Shown: positions 33,431 to 42,325, counted from the stretch's first letter. The stretch is DNA of 64,000 bases from Bacillota bacterium (GCA_021791495.1 JAJYWN010000023.1:60562-124561); one strand, 5' to 3'. Translations and numbers: made by a program. The notes: generated by a model not told the origin, from the sequence alone.

Positions 33431-34053
33431 CGAACACCCTCCATCGCCGTGGTACCAAGGAGAACTTGGCCAACGACTTCGTGATCTTCGTCTCGCCCGC
33501 GGCGGGCGTGAACAAGGAAGGCTGTGCTCCGAGGATTAAGGAGTTTCTCCGCATCTGCCTGGCCCAGGGGCCCGTGAACGTGGGGAACGGAGAGGAGAAA
33601 CCGGTGCCGGCCGCCGAATGGCCGCGGCTCATTGACAGGTGTACCGATAGCTCCTCTGCCACCGCTACCTTCGATGACCCCGGAAAAGTGGCCGCCGTCC
33701 TGAAAGCCCTTGTCGCCGCCGACCTAGGTCTGTCCATCAACATCAGCGGCCTGGCCGATGCCGTGGACGGCCTGTGCCGGAGCGCCGGCATCGTGCGGCA
33801 TTCCATCGAGCATTCTCTGGGCATCTGGGGGGCGCGAAACCGGCTGCCGGCCGACCCCTACCTCGAGATCCACACCATGTGCGGCCACGGCATGGTCTCG
33901 CACAACCTCATCCGGAAGATGGTGGAGATGGTGAAGATGGGGAAGATGACATCGGCGCAGGCCGCCGCCTACCTGGCCAAGCCCTGTTCCTGCGGGGCCT
34001 TCAACCCAACCCGCGCCCGCCTCCTGATCGAGAAGATGCTGGAGGTCGGCTAA
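33427..34053 (+). CDS. conserved Cys/His protein of unknown function
   Basis: 208 residues, soluble. The C-terminal half has a striking set of possible metal ligands: HSIEHSLGIWG, HTMCGHGMVSHN and PCSCGAFNP. Such Cys/His-rich motifs would suit an iron-sulfur or zinc site. No family name comes to mind. Coupled by ATGA overlap to the ferredoxin-domain gene upstream, so probably an electron-accepting partner enzyme. Confidence 0.65.
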   Translation: MTNTLHRRGTKENLANDFVIFVSPAAGVNKEGCAPRIKEFLRICLAQGPVNVGNGEEKPVPAAEWPRLIDRCTDSSSATATFDDPGKVAAVLKALVAADLGLSINISGLADAVDGLCRSAGIVRHSIEHSLGIWGARNRLPADPYLEIHTMCGHGMVSHNLIRKMVEMVKMGKMTSAQAAAYLAKPCSCGAFNPTRARLLIEKMLEVG

Positions 34054-34387
34054 CCAGTCGCCCAACCCCGGCTTGAGCCCCGTGTCAGATGCGTCACCTA
34101 CGGACACGGGAATATCTACGTCACGATCCTTTACGCCGCTATTGTAGCCCTCATCGGTCCGTCCTCGCCCCCCAGTCTCTTGCCAAGCGGGGCCAAGGAA
34201 TCGTCCAAGCCGGGTGACGCACGGTATGGCCACCGTTAGGCCATCGTGGGCGAGCCATGCAGCCATGCCCATCATGGCTAGTACCGCTTCGTTCCTCAGC
34301 CCCGGTCCTCCAAAATCAGGCACCAGTTGCAGGAAGCTCCATCGCCGTGTCGTATGACATGTAAGACAAGTCAAATGCTCCTGACTA
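34054..34387. other. intergenic region with operator, no gene
   Basis: 334 bases between the Cys/His protein and the NicX-like gene. A minus-strand frame crosses it but overlaps genes on both sides and has no ribosome binding site. The one clear signal is the operator-like site at 34356-34373. Confidence 0.5.
34356..34373. promoter_or_regulatory. predicted GntR/FadR-type operator, site 1
   Basis: GACATGTAAGACAAGTCA is an imperfect inverted repeat (GAC-A/T-TGT) around the core TGT-NNN-ACA that FadR-subfamily GntR proteins bind. It shares 15 of 18 bases with site 2 at 36140 and lies 14 bases before the NicX-like start. Confidence 0.6.
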
Positions 34388-35500
34388 GTGGGGGAATGCG
34401 CCGTCAATCCACACGACATCGCTGAACTCATGCCAGGTGCCTTGAACTACGCCGAATTCGCCGGTGTGGGCCCTGGCGAGCAAGTGCTTCTGGCTGCTTC
34501 GACCGAAGCGGATCCTTTGGTGGTGCAGGCTATCTTGGCAGCGGTTGCCGCCAAAGGGGCGAGCCCGACCGTCTGCTACGTACCGCCGACCAAGGGCTAC
34601 TTCTCTGAGCCACCGCCACCCCTCGCCGAGGCCATGGCCGCCGCTGACACCATCCTGGATGTGGGCGCCTTTGTGGTCGGTCACACAGAGGCCTGCTTGC
34701 GCGCCCTTTTCGAGTATGCGAGCAAGGGTATCATCCTGTGCCCTCCGCCCACTCCGGCCGTCTTAAAGAGCAAGGGGGCCCGTTTCCCGGCCGAGGTACA
34801 CCATGTCATATCTAAGCTTGTCTTCGCGCAGTGCCAGAAGCCTGATGGATCGTTGATCCACGTCACATCGGCGGCGGGGACTGACATCACCGCTGAGGTC
34901 TGGCGCTCGAAGTGCGGACACGGTGCGGCGGAAATGGGGGTCGCCGCACCGGGCGATTTCTGGGTCTTCCCCGGTGGTTGCTTCGGTTTCCTACCGCCCA
35001 GGAACGTGAACGGCACCGCCGTATTCGAAGCTTTCACAGGGTACGGCCGTACCAGCGAGCCCACGGTCTTCACCATAAGAGACTCCCTCATCGTGGACAT
35101 TCAGGGCGGCTGGGAAGTGGCGGCCATCCACCAGCGGATCGACGGGGTTAAGAACGGCAACTGGATCTGCGAGATCATGTTCGGCCTTAATCCCGCCAAC
35201 GACGTGGACATGAGCGTCACACCTCTCTCTCTGCAGGCCGAGCGCTCGCCCCAGACCCTGCACATCGGCCTGGGCGACGGTACCTTGAATGTGGGTCCCC
35301 GCCGCGCCCAGGGTCACACGCGCCAATGGAAAGTCCTGCACCAGGACGGTTTCATGCTTTACCCCACGCTCACCGTTGGCGGTGAATCGGTCATCGAGCG
35401 GGGACGGCTGGCGGCCATCGAGACGGAAGAGGTCCACCGGGTAGCCGCGAAGTATGGCGATCCGGCTGAAGTCCTGTCCTACACACCAGTCCGGATGTAA
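34388..35500 (+). CDS. M29/NicX-like metalloprotein
   Basis: 370 residues, related to the M29 aminopeptidase family that also includes NicX, the Fe(II)-dependent 2,5-dihydroxypyridine dioxygenase. N-terminal half: VGPGEQVLLAASTEADPLVVQAI and a Rossmann-like region; C-terminal half holds the likely metal site: Glu262 (CEIMFGLNPA), His292 (HIGLGDG) and the HQDG pair His318/Asp320. GTG 34388 is the start, without a clear ribosome binding site, and lies right after the operator. Peptidase or ring-cleaving dioxygenase cannot be decided by eye; neighbouring amidase and UbiD genes favour an aromatic or heterocyclic substrate, but dioxygenase activity would be surprising in an anaerobe. Confidence 0.75.
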   Translation: MGECAVNPHDIAELMPGALNYAEFAGVGPGEQVLLAASTEADPLVVQAILAAVAAKGASPTVCYVPPTKGYFSEPPPPLAEAMAAADTILDVGAFVVGHTEACLRALFEYASKGIILCPPPTPAVLKSKGARFPAEVHHVISKLVFAQCQKPDGSLIHVTSAAGTDITAEVWRSKCGHGAAEMGVAAPGDFWVFPGGCFGFLPPRNVNGTAVFEAFTGYGRTSEPTVFTIRDSLIVDIQGGWEVAAIHQRIDGVKNGNWICEIMFGLNPANDVDMSVTPLSLQAERSPQTLHIGLGDGTLNVGPRRAQGHTRQWKVLHQDGFMLYPTLTVGGESVIERGRLAAIETEEVHRVAAKYGDPAEVLSYTPVRM

Positions 35501-35518
35501 GGAGGGGCAAAGACAGAG

Positions 35519-35989
35519 ATGGGCATGAACTGGGAGCATGAACTGAAAGCTTTCTTCGAGGCTATCGCCGCCTCAAAGGATTACCCTGAAGCCTTCCGAA
35601 ACGTCCACTGCACGGTCCAGTTCCGAATCGCGGATAGGGTCAAAGACCAGCCCCTCGATTGGCACGACGGTACCAGCGATGGAGATTGGTACTACGTCCA
35701 AATCGACGACGGACAGGTTACGTCCGGCACCGGCAACGTACGGCCCCAACGGGACTGGCATTATTGTCCTCTGGTCGAGATCGAACGTGACTGCTTGAAG
35801 GCGGTGCTTGCTGGCACCGTGAAACCTTTGGACCTGGTCTTCGACGGTCGGCTGCATATCACCAACTGGGGGCCGGGCTATGGCATCAGCGCTAGATGGC
35901 TCATGCCCATCCTACGCCTGGGTCAGGTCATCCGCTTGAACCAGACCTGGCTCTCTTCGGGTTACCACAAGGCGTTTCTCAGGGGCTAG
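35519..35989 (+). CDS. SCP2-like sterol-carrier-fold protein
   Basis: 156 residues. The pattern CTVQFRIADR, WYYVQIDDGQVTSGTGN, AVLAGTVKPLDLVFDGRLHI and a final helix around the SCP-2 position resembles SCP2-like proteins, which bind acyl or other hydrophobic ligands. GGAGGGG lies 11 bases before ATG 35519. It follows the NicX-like gene by 18 bases and is probably in the same operon. Ligand unknown. Confidence 0.6.
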   Translation: MGMNWEHELKAFFEAIAASKDYPEAFRNVHCTVQFRIADRVKDQPLDWHDGTSDGDWYYVQIDDGQVTSGTGNVRPQRDWHYCPLVEIERDCLKAVLAGTVKPLDLVFDGRLHITNWGPGYGISARWLMPILRLGQVIRLNQTWLSSGYHKAFLRG

Positions 35990-36139
35990 GCCTCAGTGTC
36001 AGGTCTCAGGGGTCAGGTCCAGGCTGTGGCCGGGATCCGTGCCGTGAGGTCCTTGGCGCGCTCAGCAAAGGGACCAATCAAGGAAAATTCTGTCATACTC
36101 CTCACAGCCCTGAAGGAGAACCGCATTTCGGTGTAGTAA

Positions 36140-36157
36140 GACATGTCTTACAAGTCA
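36140..36157. promoter_or_regulatory. predicted GntR/FadR-type operator, site 2
   Basis: GACATGTCTTACAAGTCA matches site 1 at 15 of 18 positions, with the same TGT-NNN-ACA core. It also lies within a 16-bp perfect palindrome GTAAGACATGTCTTAC (36136-36151). Placed 51 bases before the solute-binding protein gene. Confidence 0.6.
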
Positions 36158-36207
36158 GATAGGTGGAGCTAGCGTGAACGTTTTTGCAGAGGGGAGTGCT
36201 GGTAAAC

Positions 36208-37353
36208 GTGAGGAGAGGTATTTCCGTTGTCTTGACCGTCTTCCTTACTGTCTCTCTAGCCCTTTCGAGTGTCGCCTGCTCTTCTAGACCCAAGACCATC
36301 AAGATAGGGATGGTCGTGGCCACCACCGGGTCTAAAGCCTTTGAGGGTTCGCAGCAGACCGCTGCCGCCAGGATGGCCGTGGACGAAGTCAATGCCGCTG
36401 GCGGGATCAATGGCATGACACTTCAGCTCATCGTCCAGGACAGCCAGGCCAAACCGTCTGAAGGTGTGAGCGTGGCCGAAAAGCTCATCACCCAGGACAA
36501 GGTGTCGGTCCTCTTGTCCTCCGACACCAGTTCAGTGGTAAAGGCCGTCGCGCCGGTAGGCCAGAAATATGGCATCCCCATGATCGCCACTACGGCTACC
36601 GCTCCCGACATCACGGACATGAACAACACCTTCATGTTCCGTACGATTCCCCATGACGGGATGCTGTCCGCCTCCTTCGCTGACTTCATCATGAAGCAGC
36701 CCGGGGTGAAGAAGGTCGGCTTCCTGCTGCGTAACGATGACTGGGGTCGCCAGTCGGGCGCTCTCCTGAAGGCCGAGTTCGAGAAGCGTGGTGCCATCGT
36801 TCCGTCCCTTGAGTACTTCCAGCAGGGCGACGCTAGCTTCCTAGTTCAGACCACCAAGATCAAGAACCAAGGCGTGGACGCCGTCGTCATCCTGGCTTTG
36901 GCGGCTGACGCTGCCGTCCAGATGAAGGAATTCAACGAACTGGGGTTCAAGGGCATCATCTCTGGCCTTGGTAGCCTGGCCGCCGACCAGTACATCAAGA
37001 TGGCTGGCAAGTACGCGGAGAACAACTATTGCGCCAACCAATACGTCTATACCATCGACAATACGCTGAACAAGACCTTCGTAACTAGCTACATGAAGGC
37101 TAACCCGAACCTCCCGTTTCCCGATAAGAACGCTTGGGGCGAGTACACCGCGGTGAAGGCTTTCGCCGAAGCTATCAAGATCGCCAAATCGGACAAGCCG
37201 GACAAGATCCGGGATGCTCTGACAAAAGTCAAGTTCGAGGGGATCACCGGTGAAATTGCCTTCGACGCCAAGCTTCAGGCTCACCCCAACATCTACATCA
37301 CGGTGAACAAGGCTGGGAAGCCGGAAGTCCTGGCTGCCGTCCCCACCAAGTAA
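36208..37353 (+). CDS. branched-chain-type ABC transporter solute-binding lipoprotein
   Basis: 381 residues from GTG 36208 (AGAGGGGAG upstream). Signal peptide with lipobox LSSVAC, giving a lipid-anchored Cys at residue 24, then a periplasmic-binding-protein type 1 fold: IGMVVATTGSKAFEGSQQTAAARMAVDEVNAAGGING, VLLSSDTSSVVKAVAPVGQKYGIPMI and ASFADFIMKQPGVKKVGFLL. This family carries amino acids, but also aromatic acids, amides and urea. Its permease and ATPase genes follow after the amidase gene. Ligand cannot be inferred. Confidence 0.92.
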   Translation: MRRGISVVLTVFLTVSLALSSVACSSRPKTIKIGMVVATTGSKAFEGSQQTAAARMAVDEVNAAGGINGMTLQLIVQDSQAKPSEGVSVAEKLITQDKVSVLLSSDTSSVVKAVAPVGQKYGIPMIATTATAPDITDMNNTFMFRTIPHDGMLSASFADFIMKQPGVKKVGFLLRNDDWGRQSGALLKAEFEKRGAIVPSLEYFQQGDASFLVQTTKIKNQGVDAVVILALAADAAVQMKEFNELGFKGIISGLGSLAADQYIKMAGKYAENNYCANQYVYTIDNTLNKTFVTSYMKANPNLPFPDKNAWGEYTAVKAFAEAIKIAKSDKPDKIRDALTKVKFEGITGEIAFDAKLQAHPNIYITVNKAGKPEVLAAVPTK

Positions 37354-37444
37354 GCATAGCCAAGAACGCGAACCCAAGGGCGTAGCTACGAGGAAAGGCA
37401 AAAGCGCCCGGTTCCAGCAATCACACATCTCGGGCTTCTGGGGC

Positions 37445-37468
37445 GGGCCCGGAGTCTCCTCCGGGCCC
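37445..37468 (+). other. strong intercistronic hairpin
   Basis: GGGCCCGGAG-TCTC-CTCCGGGCCC is a perfect 10-bp stem between the solute-binding protein gene and the amidase gene, with no T-run after it. Such hairpins commonly stabilise the upstream message or reduce read-through so the binding protein is made in excess. Confidence 0.6.
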
Positions 37469-37499
37469 CGCCGTTGCCTAAGTACGGAGGCAACTTGCC

Positions 37500-38168
37500 A
37501 TGCCAGTATGGGACGACGTCATTCCAGCAGCTGAAAGGGCCATTTTCGACAAGGGTGGTATGGGGGCAAGCCAGGTGGACTTCGGCCACAGCCCGGCCAT
37601 CGTCGTCGTGGACATGACCTACGCCTTCGTCGATAGCACCTACCTTCTGGGTCACAGCGAAACCGGGTATCCTGCGGTGAAGGCTATCAAGCGTCTTCTC
37701 GATGTGGCCCGGCCCAAGGGTATACCTGTGTTCTACTCCACATCTTTTTGGTCGGATAACCCGGTGGAAAGAGGCCGGTGGAAGCGCAGTGCGGCGGTCA
37801 TGGAAGCCCTCCGACACCCCATGGCTCACGTCATCGTGGAAGACATCGCGCCTCTGGCGGGCGAACCGGTGGTACGTAAAGCGGCACCCAGTGCCTTCTT
37901 CGGGACGGGCCTGGCGTCAATGCTGATCATGAATAACGTAGACACCGTCATCGTCACCGGAATGGTCACCAGCGGTTGCGTGTACGCCACGGCGGTGGAT
38001 GCCTTCTCCTACTCGTTCCGTACCGTCATCCCTGAAGAGTGCGTCGCCGACCGGAGCGAGATAGGCCACAAAGTATCCCTTTTCAGCTTACACATGAAGT
38101 ACGGAGACGTCATGCCGCTGGGCGACGTGGTGGCCCACCTGGCCGATCACCGTGGTAGCCGGACATGA
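37500..38168 (+). CDS. isochorismatase-family cysteine hydrolase (amidase)
   Basis: 222 residues with the full Cys hydrolase triad: Asp38 (IVVVDMTYAFVD), Lys127 (VVRKAAPSAFFGTGL) and Cys160 (VTGMVTSGCVYATAVDAF), with the cis-peptide stretch before the Cys. The family includes nicotinamidase, N-carbamoylsarcosine amidase and maleamate amidohydrolase (NicF). ATG 37500 has GGAGG nine bases upstream. Sitting between the transporter's binding protein and its permease, it probably deamidates or decarbamoylates the imported compound or a product of it. Confidence 0.88.
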   Translation: MPVWDDVIPAAERAIFDKGGMGASQVDFGHSPAIVVVDMTYAFVDSTYLLGHSETGYPAVKAIKRLLDVARPKGIPVFYSTSFWSDNPVERGRWKRSAAVMEALRHPMAHVIVEDIAPLAGEPVVRKAAPSAFFGTGLASMLIMNNVDTVIVTGMVTSGCVYATAVDAFSYSFRTVIPEECVADRSEIGHKVSLFSLHMKYGDVMPLGDVVAHLADHRGSRT

Positions 38169-38183
38169 AGGGGGAGGTGTAAC

Positions 38184-39053
38184 GTGAATCAGTTCGTTCA
38201 GCAAGCCGCCAACGGTCTGCTTCTCGGATCGATCTACTCCCTGATTGCCCTAGGGCTTTCCATGATTTTCGGTATGATGAACATTGTTAATGTAGCCCAC
38301 GGCGATTTCTATATGCTGGGCGCCCTGGTCGCCTACTATACGGTGGCTTCCTTTCATTTGCCCTATGCGGTGGCCGTGGTGGCGTCGGTCGCAGTCGTGG
38401 GAGCCTTGGGTGCGGCCATCGAAAGGGGCATTCTGCGTCGCGTCCGGGAATCCGCCATGGTCACCACCATGCTTATCACTTTGGGGCTGTCATTGTTACT
38501 GCAGAACTTCAGCTTGATGGCCACGGGCGGGGTGCCGCACTTTATCAGATCACCGTTCTCGCCGGAGCCCCTAGTACTGGGCCTGGTGCACGTGGCGCCG
38601 GCGCGGCTCTTCGCCGCTGTCTTCTCGATCTTGTTCATCATCGCCGTCCACCTGTTCCTCACCAGGACTAAGTGGGGCAACGCCATGAGGGCCTGTTTCC
38701 AGGACAAGACCGCGGCCTCTCTGGCGGCGGGCATCGACATCGAGAAGGTCTACGCGCTCACCTTCGCCTTGGGTGTGGGTATGGCTGCGCTGGCCGGCAC
38801 GCTCCTCGGCACCATCTTCTTTGTGGATCCCATGATGGGCGCCAAGGGCATGACCAAGTCCTTCGTGGTCGTGATCGTCGGCGGGATGGGCAGCTTCGTC
38901 GGAGCCATCTTCTCCGGGCTCTTGCTGGGGGTCACGGAGACCCTGGCCGCCGCCTATCTGAGCTCTGGCTATAAGGACGTGGTCGGCTTCATCCTGGTGG
39001 TCCTGGTCCTGACTTTCAGACCGGCCGGGCTTTTCGGAAAGAGGATACGCTGA
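38184..39053 (+). CDS. livH: branched-chain-type ABC permease, LivH family
   Basis: 289 residues with about eight membrane spans. LivH signature: NGLLLGSIYSLIALGLSMIFGMMNIVNVAHGDFYMLGA at the N terminus, then the cytoplasmic loop with ACFQDKTAASLAAGIDIEKVY, and GAKGMTKSFVVVIVGGMGSF. GTG 38184 has GGGGGAGG upstream. Its stop overlaps the next permease start by one base. Confidence 0.92.
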   Translation: MNQFVQQAANGLLLGSIYSLIALGLSMIFGMMNIVNVAHGDFYMLGALVAYYTVASFHLPYAVAVVASVAVVGALGAAIERGILRRVRESAMVTTMLITLGLSLLLQNFSLMATGGVPHFIRSPFSPEPLVLGLVHVAPARLFAAVFSILFIIAVHLFLTRTKWGNAMRACFQDKTAASLAAGIDIEKVYALTFALGVGMAALAGTLLGTIFFVDPMMGAKGMTKSFVVVIVGGMGSFVGAIFSGLLLGVTETLAAAYLSSGYKDVVGFILVVLVLTFRPAGLFGKRIR

Positions 39054-39991
39054 TGCTGAAAAACCGACGCATTCTCTTACTCGGGCTTCTGGTCGCTATG
39101 GTCGTGCTCCCGCTCTTCTTTCCGCTCTACCAGGTCCACGTCCTGGTCCTATCGCTGATCAACATCATGTTTGCCCTCAGCGTAGACCTAGTGCTGGGAC
39201 GCGTGGGGCAGCCGAACTTCGGCCAAGCGGCTTTCTTAGGGATCGGAGCGTACGCATCCGCCCTATTCTCGCTGCGCCTCCATTGGCCCGTGCCGCTCTC
39301 CTTCCTTGGGGCCATCGTGGTTTCAATGGTGGCCGGCTTCCTCATCGGCAAGATCGCCTTGCGCATGCGTTTCTTCTACTTCTGCATCGTCACCATCTCC
39401 GTGGCACAGGTGTTCATGCTGACCTCTACCAATGCGGTGGGCCTGACGGGTGGTCCCATGGGTCTGACCAACATCCCCCGCCCCACAGGAGTCTCCTCCC
39501 TGAAAGCTTGGTGGCTGCTGGGCTTCGTGCTGACGGCGGCGATGCTGCTCCTAGTCCGACGCCTGGATAACAGTAAGGTAGGACGCGCCTGGGTCAGCAT
39601 GCGTGAGAGTGAGAAGCTGGCTCTAGCTGTGGGCGTGAACACCGTAGGGTACGCGCTTTTGGCCTACGTCATCGGAGCCGGGTTCGCCGGCATCGCCGGT
39701 AGCTTCTACGCCCACTACGTGGCCTTCATCGACCCATCCATGTTTGACTTCAGCTGGTCATCCATGGCTGTGGTGGCCACCGTGATCGGCGGCAAGGGGA
39801 CGGTCTGGGGGCCGTTGATCGGTGGTGCGATGATCACCATCATTCCGGAGTTCCTGCGGGTGGCCTCGGCCTGGCGGCTCCCCATTTTCGGGCTTCTTCT
39901 GATAGTGATCGTGGTCTTCATGCCAAACGGCCTAATTTCATTGCCAAGGGTCTGGCATAACTGGCGGAGTGGCATCAAAGAGCAGGTATGA
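39053..39991 (+). CDS. livM: branched-chain-type ABC permease, LivM family
   Basis: 312 residues, about nine spans. LivM signature: LVLGRVGQPNFGQAAFLGIGAYASAL, GLTGGPMGLTNIPRP and the coupling region MRESEKLALAVGVNTVGYALLAYVIGAG; C-terminal ATVIGGKGTVWGPLIGGAM. Forms the heteromeric membrane channel with the LivH-type protein. Confidence 0.92.
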   Translation: MLKNRRILLLGLLVAMVVLPLFFPLYQVHVLVLSLINIMFALSVDLVLGRVGQPNFGQAAFLGIGAYASALFSLRLHWPVPLSFLGAIVVSMVAGFLIGKIALRMRFFYFCIVTISVAQVFMLTSTNAVGLTGGPMGLTNIPRPTGVSSLKAWWLLGFVLTAAMLLLVRRLDNSKVGRAWVSMRESEKLALAVGVNTVGYALLAYVIGAGFAGIAGSFYAHYVAFIDPSMFDFSWSSMAVVATVIGGKGTVWGPLIGGAMITIIPEFLRVASAWRLPIFGLLLIVIVVFMPNGLISLPRVWHNWRSGIKEQV

Positions 39992-40024
39992 GCGGCCTTT
40001 TCTGTGCCGGAGGTCGAACCCAAC

Positions 40025-40798
40025 ATGGTGATGCTTGAAACTGATGGCTTGACTATATTCTTCGGAGGTCTAGGGGCCGTCCAAGACCTGACCTTTTCGG
40101 TGGAACAGGGCGCCATCGTCAGCCTCATCGGGCCCAATGGGGCAGGGAAAACCACGGTCTTCAACCTTCTGACCGGCTATCTCAAACCGACCCGGGGGCG
40201 GGTGCTGTTCGAGAACCAGGAAGTAACGGCTCGCGAACCCCACATCATAGCCCACCGGGGGTTGGTCCGTACATTCCAACAAAACGAGCTTTTTGGCGGG
40301 ACGACGGTTCGTGAGAATGTAACCATCGCCACCCACCTGTCCGCCGAGGGAGGGCGCGCACCCGCCCCGGTGACCGTGGACGTCCTGCGGGAAACCAGCT
40401 GGCGCCGGATGGAGAGCGAAGCATCTTCTCTGGCCGACGAGATCATCTCTTTCGTAGGCCTGGCGGAGGCCGCTGACACGAAGGCACGGCACTTGTCCCA
40501 TGGCAAGCAGCGTCTTCTGGGGATAGCCGTGGCCCTGGCCGCCCGGCCCAAACTTCTGATGTTAGACGAGCCGGTCGGCGGGATGAACCCGACCGAAGCA
40601 ACCGAAGTCATGGAACTGATCCGCAAGGTGAGGGACCGCGGCACCACCGTACTCTTGGTAGAACACAACATGAACGTGGTAATGGACATCTCCGACAAAG
40701 TGGTGGTCTTGGACCACGGGGCCAAGATCGCCGAGGGGACTCCGCGGAAGGTCCAGGAGGATCCTAAGGTCATTGAGGCCTACCTCGGAAAGTGGTGA
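40025..40798 (+). CDS. livG: branched-chain-type ABC transporter ATPase, LivG family
   Basis: 257 residues. Walker A GPNGAGKTT, Q-loop region TFQQNELFGGTTVRENV, signature LSHGKQRLLGIAVALA, Walker B KLLMLDEPVGGMN and switch His VEHNMN. ATG 40025 is used because GGAGG (40009-40013) lies 11 bases before it; the frame upstream to 40004 lies over this site. Confidence 0.93.
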   Translation: MVMLETDGLTIFFGGLGAVQDLTFSVEQGAIVSLIGPNGAGKTTVFNLLTGYLKPTRGRVLFENQEVTAREPHIIAHRGLVRTFQQNELFGGTTVRENVTIATHLSAEGGRAPAPVTVDVLRETSWRRMESEASSLADEIISFVGLAEAADTKARHLSHGKQRLLGIAVALAARPKLLMLDEPVGGMNPTEATEVMELIRKVRDRGTTVLLVEHNMNVVMDISDKVVVLDHGAKIAEGTPRKVQEDPKVIEAYLGKW

Positions 40799-40804
40799 GC
40801 CCAA

Positions 40805-41527
40805 TTGCTTAGCGTCGAATCCCTTAATGTCTACTACGGCGTCGTCCACGCCTTGAAGGATGTTTCCTTACGCGTCGAAGACGGGGAAATGGTGGCTCTC
40901 ATCGGCGCCAACGGTGCCGGCAAGACCACGTTGCTCCGCACGGTCTCTGGTTGGATCAGACCATCATCCGGAAAGGTGACCTTCGGCGGCCAGGATATCA
41001 CCGGCGCTTCGTGCAGCCGCGTCGTGAAGCAGGGGGTCGCTCATTGCCCGGAAGGGCGCCGGGTCTGGCCCGCCATGACTGTGCAAGAGAATCTGATCCT
41101 GGGCGCCTTTAACCGGTCGGACCGGAGCGGTATCAAAACCGATCTGGAACGCATTTACGATCAGTTCCCCCGGCTGAAAGAGAGGCAGCGCCAACTGGCT
41201 GGTACTTTGAGCGGCGGCGAACAGCAGATGCTGGCCATCGGCCGCGCCCTTATGGCCCGCCCCAAGCTATTGCTTTTGGATGAGCCGTCTTTGGGGCTGG
41301 CCCCCATCATCGTGCAGGGTGTGGCAGGGGTCGTTAAGGACATCAACCAGGGCGGCACCGCCGTCCTTTTGGTCGAACAGAATGCTAAGCTGGCCTTATA
41401 TCTTGCTCAGCGTGCCTATGTTCTCGAGACGGGTAACGTCACTCTCGAGGGCCCCACGGCAGACCTCCAGAACAACGACTATGTCAAGGAGGCCTATCTG
41501 GGAGCGGGCCGCGCGCGGGCGCAGTGA
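40805..41527 (+). CDS. livF: branched-chain-type ABC transporter ATPase, LivF family
   Basis: 240 residues from TTG 40805. Walker A GANGAGKTT, CPEGRRVWPAMTVQENL, signature LSGGEQQMLAIGRALMA, Walker B KLLLLDEPSLGLAP and switch His replaced by Gln in LVEQNAKLAL, which is normal for LivF. Six bases after livG; completes the importer. Confidence 0.93.
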   Translation: MLSVESLNVYYGVVHALKDVSLRVEDGEMVALIGANGAGKTTLLRTVSGWIRPSSGKVTFGGQDITGASCSRVVKQGVAHCPEGRRVWPAMTVQENLILGAFNRSDRSGIKTDLERIYDQFPRLKERQRQLAGTLSGGEQQMLAIGRALMARPKLLLLDEPSLGLAPIIVQGVAGVVKDINQGGTAVLLVEQNAKLALYLAQRAYVLETGNVTLEGPTADLQNNDYVKEAYLGAGRARAQ

Positions 41528-41539
41528 GGAGAGGAAGTC

Positions 41540-42325
41540 TTGAGTCGCATTGAACTGCCTGAGGGAAAAGGGCGGCCGGACCTGACCAGGCCCACCGGCC
41601 GGACCCGCACGGCCCAACGTGTGGTGGATCATATTGTAGAGGGGATCAACGCCGGGCGTTTCAAGCCGGGAGATAAGCTTCCCGGCGAAAACACCCTGGC
41701 GGCCGACTTTGGGGTCAGCCGTCCGGTGATCCGGGAAGGCCTACGTATCATGGAGGCCCTTGGTCTGGTGGAAGTCCGGCCGGGCAAAGGGTGCTATGTC
41801 CTGCGCGGCTCGGGGGGGCTGAACCGCTCCTCCATCTGGGTGAACTGGCTGGTGGCTTTCCGCCACGAGATGCTGGTCCTCCTGGAAATGCGCGAGGCGC
41901 TGGAGGTCAAGGTGGCCGCCCTAGCCGCCCAGCGCATCTCCGACGACGAGCTTCTGGAGATTGAGCGCATCCAGGGAAACATGCGGGCGATCCTGGGCGA
42001 GGCCGACATCGACATCGACCGGGCCGTGGCCCTCGACCTCGAGTTCCATCAGGCCCTGGCCCGCGCCAGCCGTAACCCGCTCTTCCTCCAGTTCTCGACG
42101 TCCATCATGGATTCGATAGAGGCTTACCGAAGGATCGCCATGTCGATCCCGAACCGAGTCAAGGTTTCCATCGATAATCACGACACCATCCTCTCTGCTC
42201 TGAAAGCCCACGACGCGGAGGCGGCGGCCGGGGCCATGCTGGTGCACATCCGGCGCGTCGCTCAGGACGTCAATGCCTTGAAACCGCCACTGGAGCAATC
42301 GGAGGGAGGTAGCTCCGCTGTTTAG
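41540..42325 (+). CDS. GntR-family regulator, FadR/FCD type
   Basis: 261 residues. Winged helix at about 25-95: GINAGRFKPGDKLPGENTLAADFGVSRPVIREGLRIMEALGLVEVRPGKGCYV. FCD ligand-binding domain at about 110-245 with EMREALEVKVAALAAQRIS, DLEFHQALARASRNPLF and SIDNHDTILSALKAHDAEAA, which contain the usual Asp/His metal ligands. Starts at TTG 41540, 12 bases after livF. It is the obvious regulator of the cluster; the two 18-bp sites at 34356 and 36140 have the spacing expected for this subfamily. Confidence 0.92.
   Translation: MSRIELPEGKGRPDLTRPTGRTRTAQRVVDHIVEGINAGRFKPGDKLPGENTLAADFGVSRPVIREGLRIMEALGLVEVRPGKGCYVLRGSGGLNRSSIWVNWLVAFRHEMLVLLEMREALEVKVAALAAQRISDDELLEIERIQGNMRAILGEADIDIDRAVALDLEFHQALARASRNPLFLQFSTSIMDSIEAYRRIAMSIPNRVKVSIDNHDTILSALKAHDAEAAAGAMLVHIRRVAQDVNALKPPLEQSEGGSSAV

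Noticed and set aside
33724..34431. 235-codon minus-strand frame over the gap before the NicX-like gene
   Set aside because: Overlaps real genes on both sides, no ribosome binding site, and the piece in the gap has no recognisable motif.
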